Shown here: positions 18,193 to 27,271 of the stretch, piece by piece | How positions within the stretch are numbered: position 1 is the stretch's first letter | Layout: each line of letters begins with the position of its first letter | Assembly: GCA_035280425.1 (NCBI GenBank) | Contig: DATEFW010000034.1 | Coordinates: forward strand, 248,001-312,000 | From: QHXW01 sp035280425 | GTDB taxonomy: Bacteria; Acidobacteriota; Terriglobia; Bryobacterales; Bryobacteraceae | Reading direction: 5' to 3' | DNA length: 64,000 nt | Notes under the pieces: model-generated | The model's database searches: none | Told to the model about the DNA's origin: nothing | What the model saw: the letters and a program-made list of their open reading frames with translations, nothing else | Translations under genes and position numbers: made by a program

Positions 18193-19566
18193 TCACACAA
18201 GAGCGACCTGCTCTTCAGTGGGCTCCGCTCAACAATACCAGGGCTCGTTGAGGTAGGGGATTGTCGCGCGCGACGCAATATGGAAATCGGGAGCGTGTCC
18301 ATGTGCGAGTTCCCAGATTCCTGCGAAGATTTTTGCCCGCGGTGACTTGAGCTTTTCCTCCCGTTTGATCAGCGTCTGCGCCTGCGAACATAACTTGTCA
18401 AGGCTCGGATCGGCATGGCGCCACGTATAAGCCAGCGCGGCCGGATCGAATGGACCAATCATTTGGCGAATTTCAGCGAGTTCGAGAAGCCGCGAACCCG
18501 CGGGAATCAGCAGCCGCATGGCAAGCTGGATGGGTCCCACGTTCTCGACCAGGTCCAGTTCTGCAAGCAACTCCAGCAGCTCGCGATAACCGCCCCAGGT
18601 TGTCCAGGGCGTGAAGGTGATAAACGTTGGCGCAAGCGTCAGCCCCACTTCGCGTATCAGCCGCACGGCTTCGATGAAGTCCGCGCGAGTGTGCCCTTTC
18701 GCCAGGTTTTCGAGTACCGCGTCATCAATCGATTCCACGGCGCTGGTGACGAACAGGCAACCCGTACGCTTTAAGGCCCCGAGCAGCTCGCGATACCGCA
18801 GGAGATGCTCGATCTTGATGGTGACATCGTAAGTGAGATGCGGATGTTCGGTGTGAAGCGCCTCGACGATAGCCATCGCATGCCCAGGGCCGTTAAAAAA
18901 ATCAGGGTCGCCGAACGTCAGGTGCTGGGCGCCGTCTGCAACCTGGCGGCGAATGTCTTCCAGCACGATACCTCGGTCGATCACCCGAAACGTTCCCTTG
19001 TAGACCGGGACTACCGGGCAGTGGCGACACAGATGTTTGCAACCTCTGCTGGCTTCGGTATAGCCGGTGATTCGTTCTTCGCCATTCGCCAGCAGTTTGG
19101 CGTAGCGTCTGAGCGAAGGCAGTCCCGCCCGGTCTGGCGCCAGAAACTGCTGGCGTTCGAGCGAAATCAACGGCTCGCGTTGGCGAACATTTTGCCCTTC
19201 GGCCAACCGCTGGGCCAGATGGCAAAGCGCGGTTTCGAACTCGCCGCCCAATACGGTTTCGACATCCAGTTCCCTCAGATAGGGCTCATTCATGGGGGCA
19301 TAAAGCCCGTAACAACAGAGCTTTGCAGCCGAATTGAGCGTCCGGACCCGCTCGATGGCTCTTGTGGCCAGCCGGGTTGCCGTATGCATCGGAAGAAAAA
19401 AAGCGACCAAATCAGCCTCTGAAACCGCAGCCCGCGGCATGGGGCTAACGGCGAGGTCGATGCAGGTTACGTCGTGCCCATCGGCGCGCAGCCATGCGGC
19501 GGGGGAGGCTAGGCCGAAGGGCTGGCGCCCGAGGTCGTAGGTCGAAATGAGCACTATTTTCAACAA
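18193..19566 (-). CDS. Radical SAM selenoprotein with CUAEP tail (UGA read as selenocysteine)
   Basis: A B12-binding-like Rossmann domain (about 1-110, starting KIVLISTYDLGRQPFGLASP) is followed by a radical SAM domain with C176, C180 and C183 in EASRGCKHLCRHC. The frame reaches a TGA at 18229-18231 after NEPWYC, but continues as GCG GAG CCC and ends at a second TGA (18193-18195). Read as selenocysteine at residue 446, the tail is Cys-Sec-Ala-Glu-Pro followed by TEEQVALV, 457 residues in all. This matches the family I know as CUAEP/CCAEP-tail radical SAM (seleno)proteins. A SECIS-like hairpin lies just after the UGA. The start is set at TTG 19566 (eight bases after GGAG), because the longer frame to 19647 would overlap nadA. 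The substrate is unknown. Confidence 0.9.
18196..18220 (-). promoter_or_regulatory. SECIS-like hairpin downstream of the UGA
   Basis: On the minus strand CAC, an unpaired TG, AAGAGC, the loop AGGTC, GCTCTT and GTG form a stem of six perfect pairs plus three outer pairs. The loop starts 19 bases after the UGA. The bacterial SECIS of E. coli fdhF, as I remember it, has an apical loop beginning AGGUC about 17 bases after its UGA and a bulged U, so spacing, loop and bulge all agree. It would bind SelB. Confidence 0.85.
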
Positions 19567-19612
19567 GCTTGCAACTCCATTATCACCCGGACACTCTAGA
19601 TAAGCGGAGTTG

Positions 19613-19618
19613 TACAAT
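19613..19618 (+). promoter_or_regulatory. Candidate -10 box for nadA-moaA
   Basis: TACAAT, with GGACAC-type sequence 18-19 bases upstream as a poor -35. The expected transcription start (about 19625) lies at or past the first possible ATG (19623), which would favour the in-frame ATG at 19635 as the real nadA start. Confidence 0.35.
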
Positions 19619-19622
19619 AGGG

Positions 19623-20564
19623 ATGACTCTACCCATGTTGGCCACAAAAACCCTCACGGAGGAGATTCTCGACCTTAAGCAGGAGCGCCGGGCTGTTCTG
19701 CTGGCGCATCACTATCAGGATGCGGAAATCCAGGAACTGGCAGATTGGGTGGGAGATAGCCTGGAACTGGCGCGAAAGGCGCGCGATTTTTCGGGGGATG
19801 TCATCGCGTTTTGCGGCGTCTGGTTTATGGCCGAAACGGCTAAGGTACTCAATCCAAACCGTATTGTCGTGGTTCCTGATCGGGAGGCTAGCTGCAGCCT
19901 GGTAGAAAGTTGTCCCGTTGAACCGGTGCGGGCTTACCGCCGCCGGCATCCCGACCATGTCATTGTCAGTTATATAAACACGTCGATACAAGTCAAAGCC
20001 GAGAGCGACATTCTCTGCACCTCGCGAAATGCGGTTCAGGTGGTCAATTCGATTCCACGAGAGAAAACCGTGCTGTTCCTGCCGGACCGGAATCTGGGCG
20101 AATACGTCCGGCAGCAGACACATCGGAAAAACATGAAGGTTTGGCAGGGCACCTGCGTAGTACATGCCACGTTTCCGGTGCGGCGGCTTGTGGCGGCGCG
20201 AGAAGATCATCCCAGTGCAAAGATAGTCGCCCATCCGGAATGTCCGGCTGGGGTGTTGCAGATGGCAGATTTCATCGGCTCGACCTCCGCGATTATCGAC
20301 TGGTGCGTTCGCAGCGACGCCTCGGAATTCATCGTGATGACCGAAAGCGGCGTGAGCCATTCGCTGCGCCGGCTTGCACCCACAAAATTTTTCTACTTCG
20401 TGGCCAACGAGCACTGTAATTGCAGCGAGTGCCCGTATATGCGGATGAATACGCTCGAGAAGCTGCGTGACGCACTCCTGAACCTGGAGCCGCGGGTAGA
20501 ACTCGGGGACGATCTCATGCGCCGTGCCCGCATTCCGCTCGAGCGCATGCTGGCGATCAGATAA
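19623..20564 (+). CDS. nadA: Quinolinate synthase
   Basis: Condenses iminoaspartate with dihydroxyacetone phosphate to quinolinate, the second step of de novo NAD synthesis; contains an oxygen-sensitive [4Fe-4S] cluster. Cluster cysteines are expected in AFCGVWFMAETAK (C64), HPECPAG (C207) and the CNCSECPYM group (265-270). The N-terminal AVLLAHHYQDAEIQELADWV and VSYINTSIQVKAESDI are also typical. At 313 residues it is normal length. An alternative ATG at 19635 would remove four residues. Four bases separate it from moaA, so the two form an operon; nadB and nadC are not in the window. Confidence 0.95.
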   Translation: MTLPMLATKTLTEEILDLKQERRAVLLAHHYQDAEIQELADWVGDSLELARKARDFSGDVIAFCGVWFMAETAKVLNPNRIVVVPDREASCSLVESCPVEPVRAYRRRHPDHVIVSYINTSIQVKAESDILCTSRNAVQVVNSIPREKTVLFLPDRNLGEYVRQQTHRKNMKVWQGTCVVHATFPVRRLVAAREDHPSAKIVAHPECPAGVLQMADFIGSTSAIIDWCVRSDASEFIVMTESGVSHSLRRLAPTKFFYFVANEHCNCSECPYMRMNTLEKLRDALLNLEPRVELGDDLMRRARIPLERMLAIR

Positions 20565-20568
20565 CTCC

Positions 20569-21573
20569 ATGAAAACGGACATCAGTCCGCTCGTCGATTC
20601 TTTCGGACGGATGCACAACAATCTCCGGATTAGTGTCACCGACCGCTGTAATATCCGGTGTTTCTATTGCATGCCGGAAAACGATGTCCGGTTCGTGGAA
20701 CGCGAGGAAATCCTGTCGTTTGAGGAGATCGAACGCTTTGTGCGGGTGGCTGCAGGGTTAGGAATTACGAAACTGCGCATCACTGGGGGCGAACCGCTGG
20801 TGCGCAAAGACCTACCGGTACTCGTTGGGAAGCTCGCGTCGATTCCAGGCATTGAGGACCTCGCGCTTACGACGAATGCGGTTCTGCTCAGCGAGATGGC
20901 GGCGCCGCTCTACGACGCGGGTCTGCGCCGGATCAACATTCATCTGGATACGCTCGACCGCGAGCGTTTTATGGCCATAACCCGCCGGGACGATTTACGC
21001 AAGGTGCTGGCCGGCATTGAGGCATGCCTGAGGCTCGGCTGCGGGCCAATCAAGTTGAACGCGGTTGCCGTCAAGGGACTGACCGAGCCTGATATTGTCC
21101 CGATCGCACGCTTCTGCCGGGAGCGGAACATCGAGCCGCGGTTCATCGAGTTCATGCCGCTCGACTCACAGAATCTTTGGGACCGCTCAAAAGTGCTGAC
21201 CGCCGATGAGATTTTAGATGTGCTTTCGAAGGAGATCTCACCGCTGACTGCGATTCCAGATCGCGACTCGCGGGCTCCGGCCACCGAATATCAGTACGAG
21301 GACGGTTGTGGGCGTGTGGGATTCATCCCCTCGGTTACAAAACCTTTCTGTCTGAACTGCAATCGCATCCGGCTCACTGCCGACGGCAAGTTGCGCTACT
21401 GCCTGTTTGCCATCGAAGAAGCCGATGTAAAGGGCCTGCTGCGCTCGGGCGCTTCCGATGGTGAGATCGCCCGGTTAATCCGCGGGAATGTCGCGGAGAA
21501 ATGGGCCGGCCACGAAATCAACAGCGTCCGTTTTGTGCCGCCACCCCGGCCCATGTACTCTATCGGGGGCTGA
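20569..21573 (+). CDS. moaA: GTP 3',8-cyclase (molybdenum cofactor synthesis)
   Basis: A radical SAM enzyme for the first step of molybdopterin synthesis. The N-terminal cluster motif is C27, C31 and C34 in DRCNIRCFYCMPE; the second cluster uses the cysteines in FCLNCNRIRL and LRYCLF. The protein ends in the conserved Gly-Gly (PPRPMYSIGG) needed for catalysis. It has 334 residues. The start is the ATG five bases after the nadA stop; a longer in-frame reading would overlap nadA. It fits the molybdate transport genes found 30 kb away in the same window. Confidence 0.96.
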   Translation: MKTDISPLVDSFGRMHNNLRISVTDRCNIRCFYCMPENDVRFVEREEILSFEEIERFVRVAAGLGITKLRITGGEPLVRKDLPVLVGKLASIPGIEDLALTTNAVLLSEMAAPLYDAGLRRINIHLDTLDRERFMAITRRDDLRKVLAGIEACLRLGCGPIKLNAVAVKGLTEPDIVPIARFCRERNIEPRFIEFMPLDSQNLWDRSKVLTADEILDVLSKEISPLTAIPDRDSRAPATEYQYEDGCGRVGFIPSVTKPFCLNCNRIRLTADGKLRYCLFAIEEADVKGLLRSGASDGEIARLIRGNVAEKWAGHEINSVRFVPPPRPMYSIGG

Positions 21574-21575
21574 AT

Positions 21576-21595
21576 CGCGAGGCGGCTGCTTCGCG
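21576..21595 (+). terminator. Hairpin after moaA
   Basis: CGCGAGGC and GCTTCGCG can pair over eight positions (one G-T wobble) around a four-base loop, three bases after the moaA stop. There is no T-tract, so it may be a 3' stabilising hairpin rather than an intrinsic terminator. Confidence 0.35.
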
Positions 21596-21652
21596 TGATC
21601 ACATTCCAGTTTCGGGATGTGCCTTCCAGATATTTTTACTGAGGCTTAAAGC

Positions 21653-22207
21653 ATGCCGAGCAAGTCAAAATTGATCCGTCTGCCGGCGCTGGTGTCGTCC
21701 ATCGAGCGGCAGATTTATTCGATTCACGGTCATCGGGTCATGTTGGACCTAGACCTTGCGGAGTTGTATGGCGTCCCCACTAAGCGTTTGAACGAGCAGG
21801 TTAAACGGAATCTTCGAAGGTTCCCAAAGGACTTCATGTTTCGATTGACCCCCGCGGAAGGGAGAGCGGTAATGGCGCTAAGGTCGCAATTTGCGACCTT
21901 AAAGCGGGGACAGCATCGCAAGTATGCGCCTTATGTATTTACCGAACAAGGCGTCGCGATGCTTTCCAGTGTGCTGAATAGCGAACGCGCGATTACGGTA
22001 AATATTGCCATCATGCGGGCATTCGTCAGGATGCGGGAGATCGCCGCACATCATAGAGACCTGGCGCGCAAACTCAAGGAAATGGAAAGAAAGTACGACA
22101 CGCAGTTCAGACAGGTGTTCGAGGCTATTCATCAACTTCTGGAGCCGCCACCTGAGCCGGTCGAGCGCCGCCGCATTGGGTTCGTCGGACAGGCGAAGAA
22201 TGTTTAA
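21653..22207 (+). CDS. ORF6N-domain DNA-binding protein
   Basis: A 184-residue protein with the ORF6N domain (about 13-100): IYSIHGHRVMLDLDLAELYG, LNEQVKRNLRRFPKDFMFRL and YAPYVFTEQGVAMLSSVLNS, then a charged helical tail (about 110-160). Phage and bacterial relatives are thought to bind DNA; the role in chromosomes is unknown. No phage or toxin genes flank it, so it is a solitary copy. A 23-base palindrome is embedded in the codons for RSQFATL and a second copy overlaps the stop codon. No promoter with good hexamers was found in the 79 bases upstream. Confidence 0.85.
   Translation: MPSKSKLIRLPALVSSIERQIYSIHGHRVMLDLDLAELYGVPTKRLNEQVKRNLRRFPKDFMFRLTPAEGRAVMALRSQFATLKRGQHRKYAPYVFTEQGVAMLSSVLNSERAITVNIAIMRAFVRMREIAAHHRDLARKLKEMERKYDTQFRQVFEAIHQLLEPPPEPVERRRIGFVGQAKNV
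21879..21901. repeat. Perfect 23-base palindrome inside the ORF6N gene
   Basis: The 11-base arms TAAGGTCGCAA and TTGCGACCTTA pair exactly around one central T. It lies within the codons for LRSQFATLK. The same sequence recurs, with two changed central bases, at the 3' end of the gene. Confidence 0.9.
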
Positions 22208-22227
22208 GGTCGCAGATTGCGACCTTA
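22205..22227. repeat. Second palindrome copy over the ORF6N stop codon
   Basis: The 10-base arms TAAGGTCGCA and TGCGACCTTA flank GAT; the first three bases are the stop codon. It matches the internal copy at 21 of 23 positions. It could act as a terminator hairpin, an operator, or a repeat element. Confidence 0.85.
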
Positions 22228-22237
22228 GAAAATCGAA

Positions 22238-23614
22238 TCAGGCGAACAGGTTTGAGATCTCGCGGAAGTGAACGAAATCAGTTCCCGATTGCTGCTCGAT
22301 GTATTCGAATGCCCGGCCGGACGGAGTGTTGACGATCTTTTTGGTCCAGTCAATACCCAGCAGCGAGTACACGGTGACAATCACATCCTCGGGGTAGATG
22401 GACCGCTTTTCATCCCATTCCGACTGCAGGACTTTGACGCCGTTTGCGTCGGTCACCCCGAAAGCGCGGCCGCCCTTCACGCCGGCGCCAGCGAAAACAG
22501 CGCTGAAGGCCGAGCGATTGTGATCGCGGCCTTTATTGACGGTCAGCTCGCCGCCAGTGCGCCCGAACTCGCCCATGCAGACGATGAAGGTTTTCTCGAG
22601 CAGAGTTCGCCCGTCACGTGCTCGGGTCTTTGCCAGGTCGGACACGAGCGACGCAAACGCGGCATCCAGCTCGCGCGTGAGCCCGTAGTGGTTGCGCTTG
22701 TTCTTGGGGTCGAACATGTCGGCGTGCAGGTCCCAGCCATTATGAGAAATCGAGATGAAATGGGAGCCGGCCTCCGACCGCACGAGATTGCGGGCCAGAA
22801 TGCAGGAATCTCCGAGAGTCGAACTGCCGTATCGCACCCGGTCTTCTTCCGGAATATGAAACGTTTCGGCCAATCGGGGGGCGGTCATCATGCCCAGCGC
22901 GCTCTGATAGAAGCTGTCGAACTCGGGGGAGGGCTGGCTGCCGGGTACTGCGCTCTCGAGTGCCTGTCGCAGTTGCCACCTCCGGTCGAATACCGCGCGT
23001 TCGCCGGGATCGATGACGAACTCCGTGCCCTGCTTCATTTCAATGGGTAGCGGACCGTATCCGTAAGGCAAGCACCCCTGGCGAACCAGTCCGGCCGCCG
23101 TGCCGCTAAAATTCATGGCCACGAACGGCGGCAGAAAATCGGAATCTTTGCGGCGGGGCGCGAATTCCGAGGCGATCACGGCGCCCATCGCCGGCATTTC
23201 ATTGCGCCGTGCAGGACTGAACGGATGCCCGACCTGCATGTAATACTGCGCCCGCGAATGCGCGCTTTCCCACGCCTCGACCGATCGCGCAATCACGAGA
23301 TGATCCAATTGCCCGCTAAGCTGCGGGAACAGGCTGTAGGGCAGCCGGATGCCGGGCTTGACCGTCCGAACGTCGAAATCCGGCGGGGTCCATTTTCCTT
23401 CTTTGATATCGAAAGAATCCAACTGGCTCGCTCCGCCATTCAGGAAAAGAAAAATGCAGTACTCGGCTCCTCCGCGCAGCGTTACGTTTTCCTTGGCCAT
23501 GACGTTCAGCGGCCGGATCATGGGAGCCAGCCAGTAGCCGGCTACGGTCACGCTGCCGGTCCGGAAGAAATGGCGGCGCGTCAGAGAGGGTACATTGGGG
23601 ATGTCGCGGGTCAT
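22238..23614 (-). CDS. DUF1501 family Tat-exported protein
   Basis: 458 residues. The N-terminus SLTRRHFFRTGSVTVAGYWL is a Tat-type signal (RRHFFR). The body matches DUF1501, a sulfatase/alkaline phosphatase-like fold: FLFLNGGASQLDSFDIKEGK, HNGWDLHADMF and FIVCMGEFGRTGGELTVNKG, with GRDHNR. The start is placed at the ATG four bases after the DUF1549 stop; a longer frame would overlap that gene. DUF1501 and DUF1549 genes are commonly paired in Planctomycetes and Acidobacteria, but the substrate is not established. Exported to the periplasm or surface. Confidence 0.87.
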   Translation of the reverse strand: MTRDIPNVPSLTRRHFFRTGSVTVAGYWLAPMIRPLNVMAKENVTLRGGAEYCIFLFLNGGASQLDSFDIKEGKWTPPDFDVRTVKPGIRLPYSLFPQLSGQLDHLVIARSVEAWESAHSRAQYYMQVGHPFSPARRNEMPAMGAVIASEFAPRRKDSDFLPPFVAMNFSGTAAGLVRQGCLPYGYGPLPIEMKQGTEFVIDPGERAVFDRRWQLRQALESAVPGSQPSPEFDSFYQSALGMMTAPRLAETFHIPEEDRVRYGSSTLGDSCILARNLVRSEAGSHFISISHNGWDLHADMFDPKNKRNHYGLTRELDAAFASLVSDLAKTRARDGRTLLEKTFIVCMGEFGRTGGELTVNKGRDHNRSAFSAVFAGAGVKGGRAFGVTDANGVKVLQSEWDEKRSIYPEDVIVTVYSLLGIDWTKKIVNTPSGRAFEYIEQQSGTDFVHFREISNLFA

Positions 23615-23618
23615 AGCG

Positions 23619-25445
23619 TCAGTAATCGTACACGAATTCGGTCTTGTTGATGAGGCTCCAGGCCAAGTCCTCCAAACCTTGATTATGCCTCTCTGCAAGC
23701 GCTTTGATGGCAATGGCTTTTTCCGGATCGCGCGGAGGACGCGCAAGAAATGCGAGAAACATCTCCTCGACGATTTTGTCGTTGGTGAGTGGTGGGTTGT
23801 GATTCAGCAGTTTAGAGAGCCGCCCGTTTTCCTGAATTTTGATCCGGTCCTTCACGAACTTGCTATTCAGCAGCGACGCCGCTTGCACCATAGAGCCGGT
23901 CAAATCGCGTTCCGTTTTGTCCCGATCGGCCTGGCCGAAACTTGCCAGCACGAGCCGCACCGGTTCCAGGTCCTTACCTCCGATGTCTTCCGATGATCTG
24001 GTCTGCATCACGTACTTGACCTTCAGGGTTGTGTCGGAAATCGTGATCTCGGGGAAAACTTCCGTGGCCTGTGAGATCGCGTCGCAGATCTCCTCCGCCG
24101 GAAGCCGCCGTACGAAATGCCGGGCGAAGTACGGAGCATAGGCGGCCTTCCACTCGCCGGCAAAGTGCGAAGAAAGCTGATAGGTGCTCGACGTCGCGAT
24201 CAGCCGGATCAGGCGTCGCAGATCGTAATGGTGTTCGCGAAAATCCTGTGCCAAGGCTTCCAAAAGCTCAGGATGGCTCGGCTGGATCGTCCACGGAGCC
24301 GGCGGCGGGTTGGAAGGGTCCAACCGCGCCAGGTCAAAATCGAGCGGAGGGTCGACGATGCCGACGCCCATCAGCTCGGCCCAGACCAGATTCACGGTGG
24401 CGCGGGCGAACTGCGGGTTGCTGGTCAGCATGCGGGCATAGGCTTCCCGCCACGTTTCGCCATCTTTGGGCTGCTCGCCGGTCAGAAGAAACTGCGGTGT
24501 TAATTCCGTCTTGTAGCGGGGCATGCGGCGCACGCTGCGCGAAGAAACGTCGTAGCGACCCGACGCGCCTTCGAGCATTTCATACTCATTGCCGATGCCG
24601 AATGGCCGGCTCATGGAAAGCTTGCTGAAGAACGCCGCCTGGCGCCACAACTGGGGGCGGCGCACATGACTCAGCCAGAGATTGATCTTGTCCAGGTGGC
24701 CTTTGCCGTCATGACAGGAAACGCACTCCAGATTGATCCCCAGAAAACATCTGCTGCTGGAGATCGCCATCTCGTCATACGAATCGGTCAGGTTGATCAT
24801 GACGTCGTTGAAGTCGTCGACGTGATCGCGGAGCAGGAAGTTGGCGGCGCCGTCAACAAAGTTGTCGCGCGTATGGGCGGTCAGCAGATCGTGTACCAGT
24901 TCGTTGTACGGGAGGTTTAACAGCAGGGCGCTGTAGATATAATCCCGCAGCAGGTTCCGGCCGGGCGCACCCAATTCAGCAGCGGAATTGCGGAACAGGT
25001 CGCCAAAGAAGTATGTCCACTTATCGAGGAACGGTGTTTCGGGCTTGTTGAGCTGGCCGTCGATGGGCGTAGCCAGCAGCGAATCGATCATTTTGTCGCG
25101 TTTTGCCGGATCCCGATCCGCGAGGAAGTTGCGAATCACATCCGGCTCGGGCAGGCGGCCTGTCAGGTCAAGATGCACGCGGCGCAGAAATTCGGCGTCC
25201 GTGCTCAACCCGGCGTGAGGAATGTGGTCGCGCTCCATCTTCGAGAGGATGAACTCGTCGATAAAGTTCCGAATGGGAACGGCTTCGAGGCTCGAGTGCG
25301 ACGCTTTGGGCGCGATTTCTTCGGTGAGCTGATTGAGGCGGCCGCGGGCCGGTGCGGGCTTTTCGGGATGCTTTGGAGGCACTTCGGCCCGGATGAATGA
25401 GCACAAAACAGCAGCCAGCCCAGCCAGACGAAGGGCGCCCCACAT
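23619..25445 (-). CDS. DUF1549/DUF1553 domain secreted protein
   Basis: 608 residues with a signal peptide (WGALRLAGLAAVLCSFIRA). The DUF1549 part (about 55-250) has FIDEFILSKMERDHIPHAGL and FLRRVHLDLTGRLPEPDVIR; DUF1553 follows, with ARATVNLVWAELMGVGIVDP and HPELLEALAQDFREHHYDLR. A CVSCHDGKGH motif in the middle is a CxxCH c-type heme-like site. ATG 25445 is preferred over a TTG two codons earlier. A TAGAAT box nine bases before the ATG (25455-25460) and the lack of a Shine-Dalgarno suggest a very short leader. It is translated just before the DUF1501 gene. Confidence 0.87.
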   Translation of the reverse strand: MWGALRLAGLAAVLCSFIRAEVPPKHPEKPAPARGRLNQLTEEIAPKASHSSLEAVPIRNFIDEFILSKMERDHIPHAGLSTDAEFLRRVHLDLTGRLPEPDVIRNFLADRDPAKRDKMIDSLLATPIDGQLNKPETPFLDKWTYFFGDLFRNSAAELGAPGRNLLRDYIYSALLLNLPYNELVHDLLTAHTRDNFVDGAANFLLRDHVDDFNDVMINLTDSYDEMAISSSRCFLGINLECVSCHDGKGHLDKINLWLSHVRRPQLWRQAAFFSKLSMSRPFGIGNEYEMLEGASGRYDVSSRSVRRMPRYKTELTPQFLLTGEQPKDGETWREAYARMLTSNPQFARATVNLVWAELMGVGIVDPPLDFDLARLDPSNPPPAPWTIQPSHPELLEALAQDFREHHYDLRRLIRLIATSSTYQLSSHFAGEWKAAYAPYFARHFVRRLPAEEICDAISQATEVFPEITISDTTLKVKYVMQTRSSEDIGGKDLEPVRLVLASFGQADRDKTERDLTGSMVQAASLLNSKFVKDRIKIQENGRLSKLLNHNPPLTNDKIVEEMFLAFLARPPRDPEKAIAIKALAERHNQGLEDLAWSLINKTEFVYDY

Positions 25446-25471
25446 GGTCAATTTATTCTAGTCCAATCGGC

Positions 25472-27260
<1,789 letters not shown>

Positions 27261-27271
<11 letters not shown>

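Noticed and set aside
18229..18231. Plain termination of the radical SAM gene at this TGA
   Set aside because: The Ala-Glu-Pro codons after it, the Cys before it and the SECIS-like hairpin together make selenocysteine a better reading.
19567..19647. Longer N-terminus of the radical SAM protein
   Set aside because: It would overlap the divergent nadA start and has no matching ribosome site; the Rossmann strand KIVLIST starts right after the TTG codons.
21653..22227. ORF6N gene as part of a prophage
   Set aside because: Flanking genes are metabolic and envelope genes; no integrase, att site or structural gene is present.
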